This document shows positions 12,930-21,141 of a stretch of 64,000 nt of DNA, in pieces. A model generated the notes under the pieces. It was not told the DNA's origin, made no database searches, and saw nothing but the letters and a program-made list of their open reading frames with translations. The position numbers and the translations under genes are program-made. Source of the stretch: CAZFVY01 sp964522665 (GTDB lineage: Bacteria > Verrucomicrobiota > Verrucomicrobiia > Limisphaerales > CAZFVY01); contig CAZFVY010000024.1 of assembly GCA_964522665.1 (NCBI GenBank), forward strand, positions 1-64,000. The letters are read 5' to 3'. Position 1 is the stretch's first letter, and the number at the start of each line of letters is the position of its first letter.

Positions 12930-13029
12930 NNNNNNNNNNNNNNNNNNNNNNNNNNNNNNNNNNNNNNNNNNNNNNNNNNNNNNNNNNNNNNNNNNNNNNN
13001 NNNNNNNNNNNNNNNNNNNNNNNNNNNNN
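12930..13029. other. Assembly gap (100 N)
   Basis: 12876-12929 and 13030-13083 are the same 54 bases, so the contigs overlap and the gap plus one copy (154 bp) are probably an artefact. Confidence 0.9.
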
Positions 13030-13064
13030 CGATTGATCCTGACGCCGTCGCGCTGAAAAAGGTT

Positions 13065-13370
13065 ATGGCCAACACACGAGTGGCGGAAGAGCGTGGGGCG
13101 CGCCTATACACGGGGCGAGCGGTGGCTGTGGAGGTGGGCGTCTCGGAGAGTTTTCTTCAGGCGATGAAGCGGGCCGCGGAGAGTGAGGGTAGGCCGCTGT
13201 TTTCGCACGGTCGGTTTACGACGAAGAAGGCGGTGTTGGATTGGCTGGCGAGGCATCCGGAGTTCCGCTTTGCGCAGGCTTATCCGCGGCGAACGTCGGC
13301 CAGTAGGGTGAAATCTCCTCAGTCTTCACGCGTCGATAAATCCGATGCACCAGGGTTGACGCGTGGTTGA
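13065..13370 (+). CDS. Small DNA-binding protein, excisionase candidate
   Basis: 101 aa from the ATG at 13065 (a duplicate of this start lies at 12911 on the other side of the gap). RLYTGRAVAVEVGVSESFLQ, then KRAAESEGRPLFSHGRFTTK and KAVLDWLARHPEF suggest a compact winged-helix or excisionase-like fold. It converges on the integrase gene and overlaps its 3' end by 155 bp, so the last 50 residues are constrained by both genes. A recombination-directionality role is inferred from position and size. Confidence 0.5.
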   Translation: MANTRVAEERGARLYTGRAVAVEVGVSESFLQAMKRAAESEGRPLFSHGRFTTKKAVLDWLARHPEFRFAQAYPRRTSASRVKSPQSSRVDKSDAPGLTRG

Positions 13371-14352
13371 CCATCTTCATGACGATGTGCTCGGGCGCGC
13401 CGGCGCGTTCGAGGCGCGACACGAAGGTGACGCGGGTGGAGTGGAAGCTGAGATGCTTCAGGCCGATGCGCCGCAGGAAGGCGTGCCACTTATAGCCGGA
13501 CTCGGTGGGATCGCGCGGGCGTGGGTAGGTGGTGGTTCGGCCTTCGTCGATGAGTTGGCGGAACAGGGGGATCAAACACGGGTTCATCTGCAATTCGGAA
13601 TACCGATCGCCTTTAGTGTGGAAGCGGATGACGCGGCGTTCGAGGTCCACATCGCGGTTAAGGTCGAGGCAGGTTTCGGCGATGCGGCAGCCTTGGTGCA
13701 GCGCGATTTCAAAGGAGACGTGGAGGAAGTGGGCATTGACGCGGGACGGCTCGTTGCCGGTTTCGAGCTGCTTGGCGATGGCCGCGCGGATGGTGGCGAT
13801 CTCGGCGTCGGTCAATTCGGGTTTTGGTTTGGGCGTTTGTTTGCGGATGCCGAGTTGGCGGCAGGGGTTGTGCGAGCAGTAGGACCGTCGCACGGCCTCG
13901 TTCATGAGGGTGCCGAGGGCGAAGATCTCCCCGAGCGCGGTATTGTGAGCGACGGGGCGTTTGTGCTTGGACTTGTCGGCCCCGCGCCGCCACGGAAGGT
14001 AGGCGAGGCAGTGTTCGCGGGTCAGGTGGATGGGGCCGTGGATGTGGTTCTCGTCGAGAAACATGCTCAGGAATTTCCACGCGATGGCCACCCGTGCGCG
14101 GGATCTATCCGAGTGGGCGAAGTGCTGCTCGATGTAGTCATGAACCCATTCGGACCAAGGGTGGACGGCGCCGGCGCCGCGGTTGGAGTTTTCTTTGACG
14201 GAGAGTTCGGCAACGAGTTGGCGCAGCTTGAGGAAGTGGGCGCCGTTGCCGATCTGCAGCTTGGACGAAAAGCGTTTGATGCGGCCGGATTTGGGGTCGC
14301 GGGTTTTAATCCACCAGTAGCTGCTTTTGGGTTGGCGGTAGTACGATGCCAT
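13216..14352 (-). CDS. Tyrosine recombinase (site-specific integrase)
   Basis: 378 aa from the ATG at 14352; a TTG at 14364 is an alternative. N-terminal arm-binding part (YWWIKTRDPKSGRIKRFSS), SAM-like core-binding region near residues 70-165, catalytic domain from about 185. Active-site set visible: Arg in HQGCRIAETC, Lys in the beta-hairpin RFHTKGDRYSE, H-x-x-R in HSTRVTF, His in MVNHAS, nucleophile Tyr in VHRIYRRV. It cuts and rejoins DNA at att sites through a 3'-phosphotyrosine. It is the last gene of the island before chromosomal genes. No direct-repeat att pair could be identified within the window, so the other end may lie left of position 1. Confidence 0.9.
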   Translation of the reverse strand: MASYYRQPKSSYWWIKTRDPKSGRIKRFSSKLQIGNGAHFLKLRQLVAELSVKENSNRGAGAVHPWSEWVHDYIEQHFAHSDRSRARVAIAWKFLSMFLDENHIHGPIHLTREHCLAYLPWRRGADKSKHKRPVAHNTALGEIFALGTLMNEAVRRSYCSHNPCRQLGIRKQTPKPKPELTDAEIATIRAAIAKQLETGNEPSRVNAHFLHVSFEIALHQGCRIAETCLDLNRDVDLERRVIRFHTKGDRYSELQMNPCLIPLFRQLIDEGRTTTYPRPRDPTESGYKWHAFLRRIGLKHLSFHSTRVTFVSRLERAGAPEHIVMKMVNHASTLVHRIYRRVKTEEISPYWPTFAADKPAQSGTPDASPANPTPPSSS

Positions 14353-14659
14353 AAGTATGCCCAAATATGCCCAGCGACGAAAAGATTAGCAACGATTTCC
14401 AGTGAAACGCAAAGGGTTACAAATTCGAATACCCCGGTAAAACGAAACAGGTTTTCATTTGGTTTGCGCGACCACTTAAATGCAAGACAATTGGACTGAC
14501 GCCTTGTGCGGGCCACGGTGGGGCGAGGCTCCGCCGAGCCCTGGAGGAGTTTCGGAACGAACGACTCGCCCAAGGACGCGAATACGGTTCGAAACGCTCT
14601 CCCTCGAATTCCATTTCCTTAATTATCGCGATTTTTTGCGAACCGGCTACGCTCCCTCC
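14353..14659. other. Island/chromosome junction region
   Basis: No gene. It contains the 23-bp dispersed repeat at 14518-14540 and must include the right attachment site if the island ends at the integrase. Confidence 0.5.
14518..14540 (+). repeat. 23-bp dispersed repeat, copy A
   Basis: GTGGGGCGAGGCTCCGCCGA then GCC, identical to 58768-58790. It contains GGCT-CCGCCG-AGCC, a short hairpin. REP-like intergenic element. Confidence 0.8.
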
Positions 14660-15571
14660 ATGCGCGTGTTGATCGTCGGCTGCGGTTACGTCGGGATGCC
14701 CTTGGGCGCCGAACTCGTTCGGCAAGGACACGAGGTGTACGGCCTCCGTCGGACCAACGCCTCCTCAGCCGAACTGGAAGCCGCTGGAATCAAGCCATTG
14801 GTCGGGGACATCGCGAAGTCCGACGGCTTAACGGGTCTGCCAACCACGTGGGATTGGGTCATCAACACCGTCTCCTCCAACAAAGGCGGCGAGGCGGAGT
14901 ATCGCGAGGTTTATCTGAATGGCACGCGCCGGTTGATCGAATGGCTGGCTCCAGCGCCGCCCCGGAAATTTGTGTACACGAGCAGCACGAGCGTCTATGG
15001 CCAGAACGACGGAACCCAAGTGAAGGAGACCAGCCCGACCGAGCCGACCAGCGAAACCAGCAAAATACTGATCGAGACCGAAAAGCTTCTGCTCGACTCT
15101 TTCACGCAAACGAAGTTCCCCGGCGTTATTCTTCGCGTGGCCGGTATCTACGGACCCGATCGCGGGCATCTTTTTCAGCAATATTTGCGCAACGAAGCCA
15201 AGATTGCCGGGAAAGGCGAGCGATTTATCAACATGATCCATCGCGACGATCTCGTTGGGATTATTGCCGCCGCGCTGGCCAGCGCGCGTCCCGGCGAGGT
15301 CTATAACGCCGTCGATGATGAACCGATTGCCCAAATCCATTTCTTGCGGTGGCTGTCCGAGACGCTGGGCAAATGGATGCCGCCGTTCGCGACCGAAGCG
15401 GAGAACTCCCAGCGGAAACGCGGCTTGACGAACAAGAAAGTCTCGAACCGAAAAGTCAAAATGGAGCTCGGCTATCGCTTCAAATATCCGACCTTCCGCC
15501 AGGGATACACCGCGGAAATCCTGCGGTTGGAGCGCTCTGGACAATTGAACATCGAGCCGGACCCGCGCTGA
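14660..15571 (+). CDS. NAD-dependent epimerase/dehydratase, SDR family
   Basis: 303 aa; the ATG at 14660 starts directly at the Rossmann strand MRVLIVGCGYVGMPLGAEL, with the G-x-x-G-x-x-G dinucleotide motif at residues 8-14. YTSSTSVYGQ holds the catalytic Ser/Thr; the usual Y-x-x-x-K helix is changed to ETSKILIETEKLL, so the active-site Tyr is missing, as in the atypical extended SDRs related to YeeZ. LRVAGIYGPDRG is the substrate-loop region. Probable substrate is a nucleotide sugar or other NAD(P)-bound metabolite; unknown. First chromosomal gene right of the island. Confidence 0.8.
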   Translation: MRVLIVGCGYVGMPLGAELVRQGHEVYGLRRTNASSAELEAAGIKPLVGDIAKSDGLTGLPTTWDWVINTVSSNKGGEAEYREVYLNGTRRLIEWLAPAPPRKFVYTSSTSVYGQNDGTQVKETSPTEPTSETSKILIETEKLLLDSFTQTKFPGVILRVAGIYGPDRGHLFQQYLRNEAKIAGKGERFINMIHRDDLVGIIAAALASARPGEVYNAVDDEPIAQIHFLRWLSETLGKWMPPFATEAENSQRKRGLTNKKVSNRKVKMELGYRFKYPTFRQGYTAEILRLERSGQLNIEPDPR

Positions 15572-15692
15572 TCCCTTGGCCTGGCGCTGACAATATTTCT
15601 CGATCCCGCCGTTTACGATTCACCGCGGCAGGTGATCGCGCCGCCAGAGACCCGCACGCGGGGTCTTGCCTCGCTCGCGAATCGAATTAGCC

Positions 15693-16169
15693 TCAGCCAA
15701 CCCGGAAGGATATTCGCGTGATCAGATCCTTGCCGAAACTGTGTTGGAGGCGTTCCAGGATTTCCCGGCGCCGATAGCGCACGATTTCATCAAGCCATGT
15801 GCTGTGATCAACCGTGACGAAGAGCGTTCCTTTATGGAGGCCGGTCGGTTGCGCGTGGGCGACGATCACCGGGTCGATCAAGTTATTCCAAACGCGCAAG
15901 ACTTCCGTGTCCGCTTTTTTGCGATCCAGCTTAAGTGTGCCGAGCACCCCCGCCATGACGTCGCTGACCGTCCGCGAATGAACCATTCGCTGTTTCTCGA
16001 GCGCGACGACGTCCAGCCGTTTCCACGCGGCCAGCACTTTTTGTTGTGGCCCGGTCAGAAAACGGCGCGGCGCGGCGCCGGTGGCGCTTACTTTGGCGGC
16101 GGGGCCGCTCGCCTTTGCGGCGACACGAACGTTTCGCCCGTCAGGTTTTGGGGGTGTGCGATTGTTCAT
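15693..16169 (-). CDS. DUF721/DciA-like protein
   Basis: 158 aa. The C-terminal 90 residues match DUF721: VWNNLIDPVIVAHAQPTGLH, GTLFVTVDHSTWLDEIVRYR then REILERLQHSFG. In DnaB-loader-deficient bacteria such proteins (DciA) help load the replicative helicase; a KH-like fold is known for them. The N-terminus is basic and flexible. It overlaps the 3' end of the GH42 gene by 29 bp, so it is translated from the same message. The DciA role is inferred from the domain. Confidence 0.7.
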   Translation of the reverse strand: MNNRTPPKPDGRNVRVAAKASGPAAKVSATGAAPRRFLTGPQQKVLAAWKRLDVVALEKQRMVHSRTVSDVMAGVLGTLKLDRKKADTEVLRVWNNLIDPVIVAHAQPTGLHKGTLFVTVDHSTWLDEIVRYRRREILERLQHSFGKDLITRISFRVG

Positions 16170-18204
16170 CGAGCACGAGAACGCCGTGCGGCGGCAGGTC
16201 GTAGTTGCCTTGAAACATGCTGCCGGTGAGCAGGTCGTGCATCGGTTTGTAGAACTGGATGCGAATCGGCGAATTCTGATGGTTGAGCAGAAAATAGATT
16301 TTCCGGTCTTCTTTCTGGCGCATGCTGACCTCGACCGTGTCGGGCACTTTGAGCAGCGGAAACAGGTTGCACAACTGTCGCAACCAGACGACCAAATCGT
16401 AATAGAAATACTGGTGGCTCATCGTGCCAATATAGATGGCTTTCCCGTTCCCGAAATTATTCATCGTTAGGGCGGGCTTGCCAGCATAAAAGTCTTTGGC
16501 GTAGGTCGCCAGCACTTGGCATTCCTTTGGCTCGATCAGGTCGCACCACAGTCGCGCCGGATGCAAGTGACTGGTGGGGAACGCTCCCTTGAACGTCAGA
16601 TGATTCTCCTCGCCCGGCGGCAACGGGTCGAATTCAGCGATTTCGAGTCCGAATAGATCGGTCAGCGCGCCCGGAAACCCGGTGTCCGGCGCGATGTGAT
16701 GTTCGTCCACCAGTCCGGTGTTGAACGTGCTGACCAGCGTGCCGCCGTTGTGGACGTAAAGTTTGAGCAAATCGGCCTCGCCGCCGGCGAGCAGGTGGAG
16801 CGACGGCGCGATCACGAGCTTGTATTTGGAAAGATCGTCGGTCGGGCGGGCAAAATCGACCGGAATATTCCGGTCGTGCAACGCCGTGTAAAAGAGCATG
16901 AGATGCTCGCGCTGCTTGAAATGGTGATTGGGTTGCATCTCCATTTTCAGCGTCCACTCATTGGCGTGGCTGACCAGAATGCAGGTCTCGGCGACGACTT
17001 TCGACCCTTTGAGCGCGGGCGCCAGCAGTTTGATCTCGTCACCGATCTGGCTGATTTCGCGGTAAACGCGATTGTCACCCCGGCCATCGTGCGTCAGCAC
17101 GCCGCCGTAGAACTTCTCGGAACCGATGCGCGGCTGGCGCCAGAAGAAATAGAGCACGCCGCTCGCGCCGCGCGAGAGCAATTGGTATGTAAACAGCCGC
17201 ACGACCCCGGGTCGGACCAGCGAATTGACGTCCTGCCAATTGACATGGCCGGCTTTTTGTTCGATGACCCAGAATCCTTCGTCCCCATCCGGCGTCCGCA
17301 CGTTGCATTTCTTCAACGAACGCAACATGTCAATCTCGCACGCGTTTTCGGAAGATTTTGATTTGACGGTGGCGTAGCTATCCACGCCCACGAAATCGAG
17401 GATTTCCGCGACGTCGAAATGGTCGAAATGCCGACTCAGCGCCCGCAGATTGGTCGTAACCGGAATGTTCGGCGTCAACTCATGCAAAAGGTCGGTCTGC
17501 ATCCGGATGTACGCCGCGATCGTGTCACTCGAAAAACGCATCCAATCCAGCAGCAGAGCGGGGTTATGGACCGTCGGCGCGCGCATCGGCATCGGTACTT
17601 GATCCCAATCGGTGACCGTTTGGCTCCAAAATCGAGTCCCCATCAATTCATTGAGGCGCTCGATGGTCCCGTATTTGGCTTTCAACCAGGCGTGCCAATC
17701 ATTCTTCGATTCGGGATTGAACGAGTACTCGGTCGTGTGGCCGCCGATCCCGTTATCAATCTGCCAGGCAATGAGTTGGGGATGAGAGCCGACGGCGCCC
17801 GCCAGCGCCCGGACGATCTTTCTGGAATACTCCCAGAAGGTGGCGTTATTCAGGCAACACGCGTGACGCGTGCCCTCATGCAACGTCAACCCTTGCTCGT
17901 CGATGGGCAGAATCTCAGGATACTTCTTGGCCAGCCAAAGGGGCGGCGCCGCCGTCGGCGTCCCGAGCACGACCTTGATGTTGGCCATCTGCATTACGTC
18001 CATGCAGCGTTTCAGCCAATCAAAGTTGTATTTGCCTTCCTCCGGCTCGCACAGACCCCAGACGAACTCGCCCATGCGGACGACGTTCATACCGGCCCCG
18101 ACCATTAACTGCGCGTCGCGTTCCCAGCGGCTTTCGGGGTGTTCGGGACTGCCGGCGTAGGGATAGACCCAATGTTCAGGATGGTAGTCGGTTCCAAAGT
18201 ACAT
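16141..18204 (-). CDS. GH42 beta-galactosidase-like glycosidase with altered acid/base motif
   Basis: 687 aa; the ATG at 18204 has GGAG 8 nt upstream and starts at MYFGTDYHPEHW, the usual GH42 N-terminus. TIM barrel through about residue 385 (WERDAQLMVGAGMNVVRMGE, PTAAPPLWLAKKYPEILP), then a trimerisation-type flavodoxin-like domain and a small C-terminal beta domain. The nucleophile motif is present (GFWVIEQKAGHVNWQ). The acid/base motif, usually W-Q-x-D-N-E-Y-G, reads WQIDNGIGGHTTEYSF: the Glu is Gly. There is no signal peptide, so it is cytoplasmic. It may act on a different glycoside with another acid or be non-hydrolytic. Confidence 0.85.
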   Translation of the reverse strand: MYFGTDYHPEHWVYPYAGSPEHPESRWERDAQLMVGAGMNVVRMGEFVWGLCEPEEGKYNFDWLKRCMDVMQMANIKVVLGTPTAAPPLWLAKKYPEILPIDEQGLTLHEGTRHACCLNNATFWEYSRKIVRALAGAVGSHPQLIAWQIDNGIGGHTTEYSFNPESKNDWHAWLKAKYGTIERLNELMGTRFWSQTVTDWDQVPMPMRAPTVHNPALLLDWMRFSSDTIAAYIRMQTDLLHELTPNIPVTTNLRALSRHFDHFDVAEILDFVGVDSYATVKSKSSENACEIDMLRSLKKCNVRTPDGDEGFWVIEQKAGHVNWQDVNSLVRPGVVRLFTYQLLSRGASGVLYFFWRQPRIGSEKFYGGVLTHDGRGDNRVYREISQIGDEIKLLAPALKGSKVVAETCILVSHANEWTLKMEMQPNHHFKQREHLMLFYTALHDRNIPVDFARPTDDLSKYKLVIAPSLHLLAGGEADLLKLYVHNGGTLVSTFNTGLVDEHHIAPDTGFPGALTDLFGLEIAEFDPLPPGEENHLTFKGAFPTSHLHPARLWCDLIEPKECQVLATYAKDFYAGKPALTMNNFGNGKAIYIGTMSHQYFYYDLVVWLRQLCNLFPLLKVPDTVEVSMRQKEDRKIYFLLNHQNSPIRIQFYKPMHDLLTGSMFQGNYDLPPHGVLVLDEQSHTPKT

Positions 18205-18302
18205 AGATGGCTCCGTGCTTTGCTGGGTTCGAGTCAAATTTATCTTCGGCGGCAAATCTGCGCAACCAGAAACTGAAACAATTTCGCCCGCGCGGGCGCA
18301 AC

Positions 18303-18420
18303 CTCGAGTAGTTGACGTCTTTCGGCGGTACGGTCCGAAGCTTCAGCTTGCGAGGGCTGAAAGCCCGCGAGGGGATAGGCCGGGACGGAGTGAAGTGAAA
18401 TTCCCGGAAATCGTCCCCAT
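18303..18420 (+). repeat. About 118-bp dispersed intergenic repeat, copy A
   Basis: Aligns along its length with 60231-60348, sharing GAGTAGTTG-like start, GCTGAAAGCCCGC, GGGA and GAAATTCCC-type blocks and the end TCGTCCCC. It includes the hairpin GGGCT-GAA-AGCCC. It lies upstream of the GH42 gene. Confidence 0.7.
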
Positions 18421-18438
18421 TAAATGAGAGGCTACCCG

Positions 18439-18990
18439 CTAAGGCGGACCGGGTTTTGCGGACGCGGAGGCGCCGCCCAGCCGCCAGGCCCGCCGGCCCT
18501 CCCCGGCATCTTCCCGGAGCGCGAGTGAAATCCGCACCAAATGAACGTCATGTCGAAACGCGGCCTCAATCGCCCGGCCGGAGCTGAACCCAGGCGTTTC
18601 AATCCGAAAATTCCGGCCATGCATGACCGAGGGAAGACTCAACTCGCAACTGAACCCCTCATCACTCAAACGTGATTTGATGGTGCCGCCGATCATATTG
18701 CACAACTCAGAGAGAATGTCGCTCATGTCCTCAGGAGACGCGTCTTCCGGGGGCATCCCGAGCATCGCCACCGCCGCTTGGCGCGCCAGATCTTCGGGCA
18801 GATAAACACAAATAAGTCCGCTGACCCGTCCGCCCAAGCCGATCGATCCCGCAAATCGGCGGCCCGCCCAGCCCACGGCGTCCGGGACATATTCAGTCTT
18901 CTCCAGTTCGATCGAAACCATCGTCGAGAATACTTTTTGGATGGCGTCCGTGGCGATTTGAGCCAGCGGCAGGTCGTTCAGGTTAGGCAT
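18439..18990 (-). CDS. CheX/CheC-like phosphatase domain protein
   Basis: 183 aa; the ATG at 18990 begins MPNLNDLPLAQIATDAIQKV. The helix DMSDILSELCNMIGGTIKSR carries the E-x-x-N active-site motif of CheX-type CheY-P phosphatases, and the second half has the matching beta strands (FSCELSLPSVMHG). Most CheX have about 150 residues; the last 25 here are Gly/Ala/Arg-rich and look disordered. No other chemotaxis gene is in the window, so it may serve another response regulator. Confidence 0.7.
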   Translation of the reverse strand: MPNLNDLPLAQIATDAIQKVFSTMVSIELEKTEYVPDAVGWAGRRFAGSIGLGGRVSGLICVYLPEDLARQAAVAMLGMPPEDASPEDMSDILSELCNMIGGTIKSRLSDEGFSCELSLPSVMHGRNFRIETPGFSSGRAIEAAFRHDVHLVRISLALREDAGEGRRAWRLGGASASAKPGPP

Positions 18991-19656
18991 GAAAAAACAT
19001 CGGCTCGAGCAGCGGTGCGGTCGTTTAAGTCGGCGATACCTCGGTATTCTGTCAAATCCACTTTCCCTCGCGCGCGCCAGCTTGAGCTTCGGACGACTGT
19101 AAATCCACGCCCGAGGCATCGCAACGGTAAATTCACGGTTTTTGCGCTGGGCTTATCGCACCCCCCGAGCGTTCTGCTCGCCTGGCGTGCCCCGGGGCCG
19201 CGTTGGCCGGTCGGTGGGGTGTTCAGCGCGATTCAATTGTCGGACACTCGACCGCTGCGCTCGCGACGATCATCCGTTTTGAACTCGGCTCTATTTGCCG
19301 TCCTCCTCCCGGGACTGCCTGCTGGAACCGATAAAAGTGCGGAATTATATGCGATTTCATGGATTCCGTGGGCTTTCCTGGGGTGGTCGCCGGACGCCCC
19401 GTTTCTCGCGGCTCGCGCCCCTCAAGCAAACGCTGGTCAATAACTGTACAGCGTGCGGTTTTTTTGACAGCCAACGTGGCGATTGCGCGGGGCGGTTGAC
19501 TCGTTCCGGAGGGTTTTCGGCATTCAATTCGCCCCTGGTTTCACCACTTCAGGTGTGATTCTGATGGCTGGTTGCAAGGGAATGCGAGTCGTTGTGAATC
19601 AGGTTCATACCGGTGATGAAAAATGCTCACACGGGATGGTTTGGAGTTTGTCCCGG
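18991..19656. other. Intergenic, no supported gene
   Basis: Open frames here overlap one another and lack ribosome sites or recognisable domains. The region precedes the sigma-54-type promoter of the nitrogen cluster and could hold its upstream activator sites: CACC-ACTTCA-GGTG near 19540-19555 is a short inverted repeat about 110 bp upstream. Confidence 0.4.
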
Positions 19657-19673
19657 TTGGCACGCACGTAGCT
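19657..19673 (+). promoter_or_regulatory. Candidate sigma-54 (-24/-12) promoter
   Basis: TTGGCACG-CACG-TAGCT fits the consensus YTGGCACG-N4-TTGCW with one mismatch, with GG and GC separated by exactly 10 bp. It lies 137 bp upstream of the porin start and would drive the porin and urea genes under nitrogen control. Confidence 0.6.
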
Positions 19674-19809
19674 AAAGACCGATTCAATTGCGGCGACAAC
19701 CGAACCACGTCCAAACAGTAGAGTCAGACCCCGGCGCCAACCGACCGCCGGTTCAGGCCGAGCCGAAAAAGCCGTTCGTGGTCAGCGAACGCCGTGAACC
19801 AGAACCCAA

Positions 19810-21081
19810 ATGAAATCAAAATCCATCAAGCAATCGCACCATACTGGAATCCGACTTACAACCCTGGGCGTCTGCCTGGGCGCCACCGTCGCGGGCATCG
19901 GCTCGCTCCATGCCCAAACCGCTGATGCCGGGCGCTTGGAGAAGCTCGAGCAGGAAAACGCCGACTTGAAAAAGCGGTTGGACACCCTTGAGGCGGTGGC
20001 CCAGAAGGAAGGCATTCTGACCGACGGCGGCGCGGCGAACAAAACCCTCACCTTTCTCGGTGGTTCCACGCTTAGCGGATTTGTCACGTCGTCGTACTTT
20101 TACGACATGAGCAATCCCCCCGATAACGTTTCGCACGGGTACCTGTGGTCACGGAACGATGGCTCGTTCGCGATCAATAAAGTGGAGCTTAAGCTCGCCC
20201 GGCCCGCGGTCGTGAGCGGCGACAAATGGGACGCCGGGTACAACGTGATCATGATCTGGGGCCAGGACGCTCAGTTCGTGAACACCGGCCCCAGCTCGAT
20301 CAAGGGCTTCGATTCCCTCCGTCAGGCGTTCGTCGAGCTGAATGTTCCGATCGGCAACGGCTTGGACGTCAAGGCCGGCCAATTGATCTCCTTGCTCAAT
20401 TTTGAATCGGGCGACGGCGGCGCCGCCAATCCGAATTTCTCCCAGGGCAACCAATGGTTTTTCACCGGCAATGGCCCCGCGGCCGGCGTGCAGGCGAGTT
20501 ACACCTTCAACCCGGTCATTGATTTCAGCGCGCGCGTCCAGAACGGCCTCTTTACCGGAGCCATTGACGGCAACGGCTACAAGACCCTGATGGGCAGCCT
20601 CGGGATCAAGCCCGACGACAAGACGGGCATTAACCTGATCGGGTTCGGCGGACGCGAAGGGTCCAGCACCAGCGAATGGCTGAAAGGTGGCTCGGTCATC
20701 GCCAGTCGGAAGTTGGCCGACACGTACGGCCTCACCGCGGCGACGGAATTCGACTACTTCAGCGCGGACACGGCCGGTGGCAGCGCTGATTGGTGGTCGA
20801 TTGGCGGCTGGCTCTGGGCTGATTTTACCCCGAGCTTCGGCGCGGCGTTGCGCGGCGACTACATCAACGATGAGAAGGGCGCCGGCACCTCCGGTCTGCT
20901 CGGCTTCCCCGTTAACAGTGGCCAGGAGCTATTCAGCCTGACCGGCACATTGAATTTCCACCCTCTAGCGAGCATAAAGATCCAGCCGGAAGTTCGCTAC
21001 GAACATACCACCCTGGAAGGCGCCTTTGGCGGGCACAAGGACCGCGTTATTCTCGGCATGGGCGCCTCCTACCTTTTCTAA
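19810..21081 (+). CDS. Outer-membrane porin, beta-barrel
   Basis: 423 aa. Signal peptide ending about residue 35 (IGSLHAQ), then a short coiled coil (RLEKLEQENADLKKRLDTLE) typical of periplasmic anchoring in porins, then an approximately 350-residue barrel of alternating strands ending in aromatic Tyr-Leu-Phe. It has the style of the OprB/DUF1597-like porins that precede Urt operons. It sits 60 bp upstream of urtA and probably passes urea or short amides through the outer membrane. Substrate specificity is inferred from context. Confidence 0.8.
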   Translation: MKSKSIKQSHHTGIRLTTLGVCLGATVAGIGSLHAQTADAGRLEKLEQENADLKKRLDTLEAVAQKEGILTDGGAANKTLTFLGGSTLSGFVTSSYFYDMSNPPDNVSHGYLWSRNDGSFAINKVELKLARPAVVSGDKWDAGYNVIMIWGQDAQFVNTGPSSIKGFDSLRQAFVELNVPIGNGLDVKAGQLISLLNFESGDGGAANPNFSQGNQWFFTGNGPAAGVQASYTFNPVIDFSARVQNGLFTGAIDGNGYKTLMGSLGIKPDDKTGINLIGFGGREGSSTSEWLKGGSVIASRKLADTYGLTAATEFDYFSADTAGGSADWWSIGGWLWADFTPSFGAALRGDYINDEKGAGTSGLLGFPVNSGQELFSLTGTLNFHPLASIKIQPEVRYEHTTLEGAFGGHKDRVILGMGASYLF

Positions 21082-21141
21082 ATGAACTAAGCTAACAACC
21101 TGAAACCTGCTACCCGTAACTCACCACTCAACTACTAAAAC

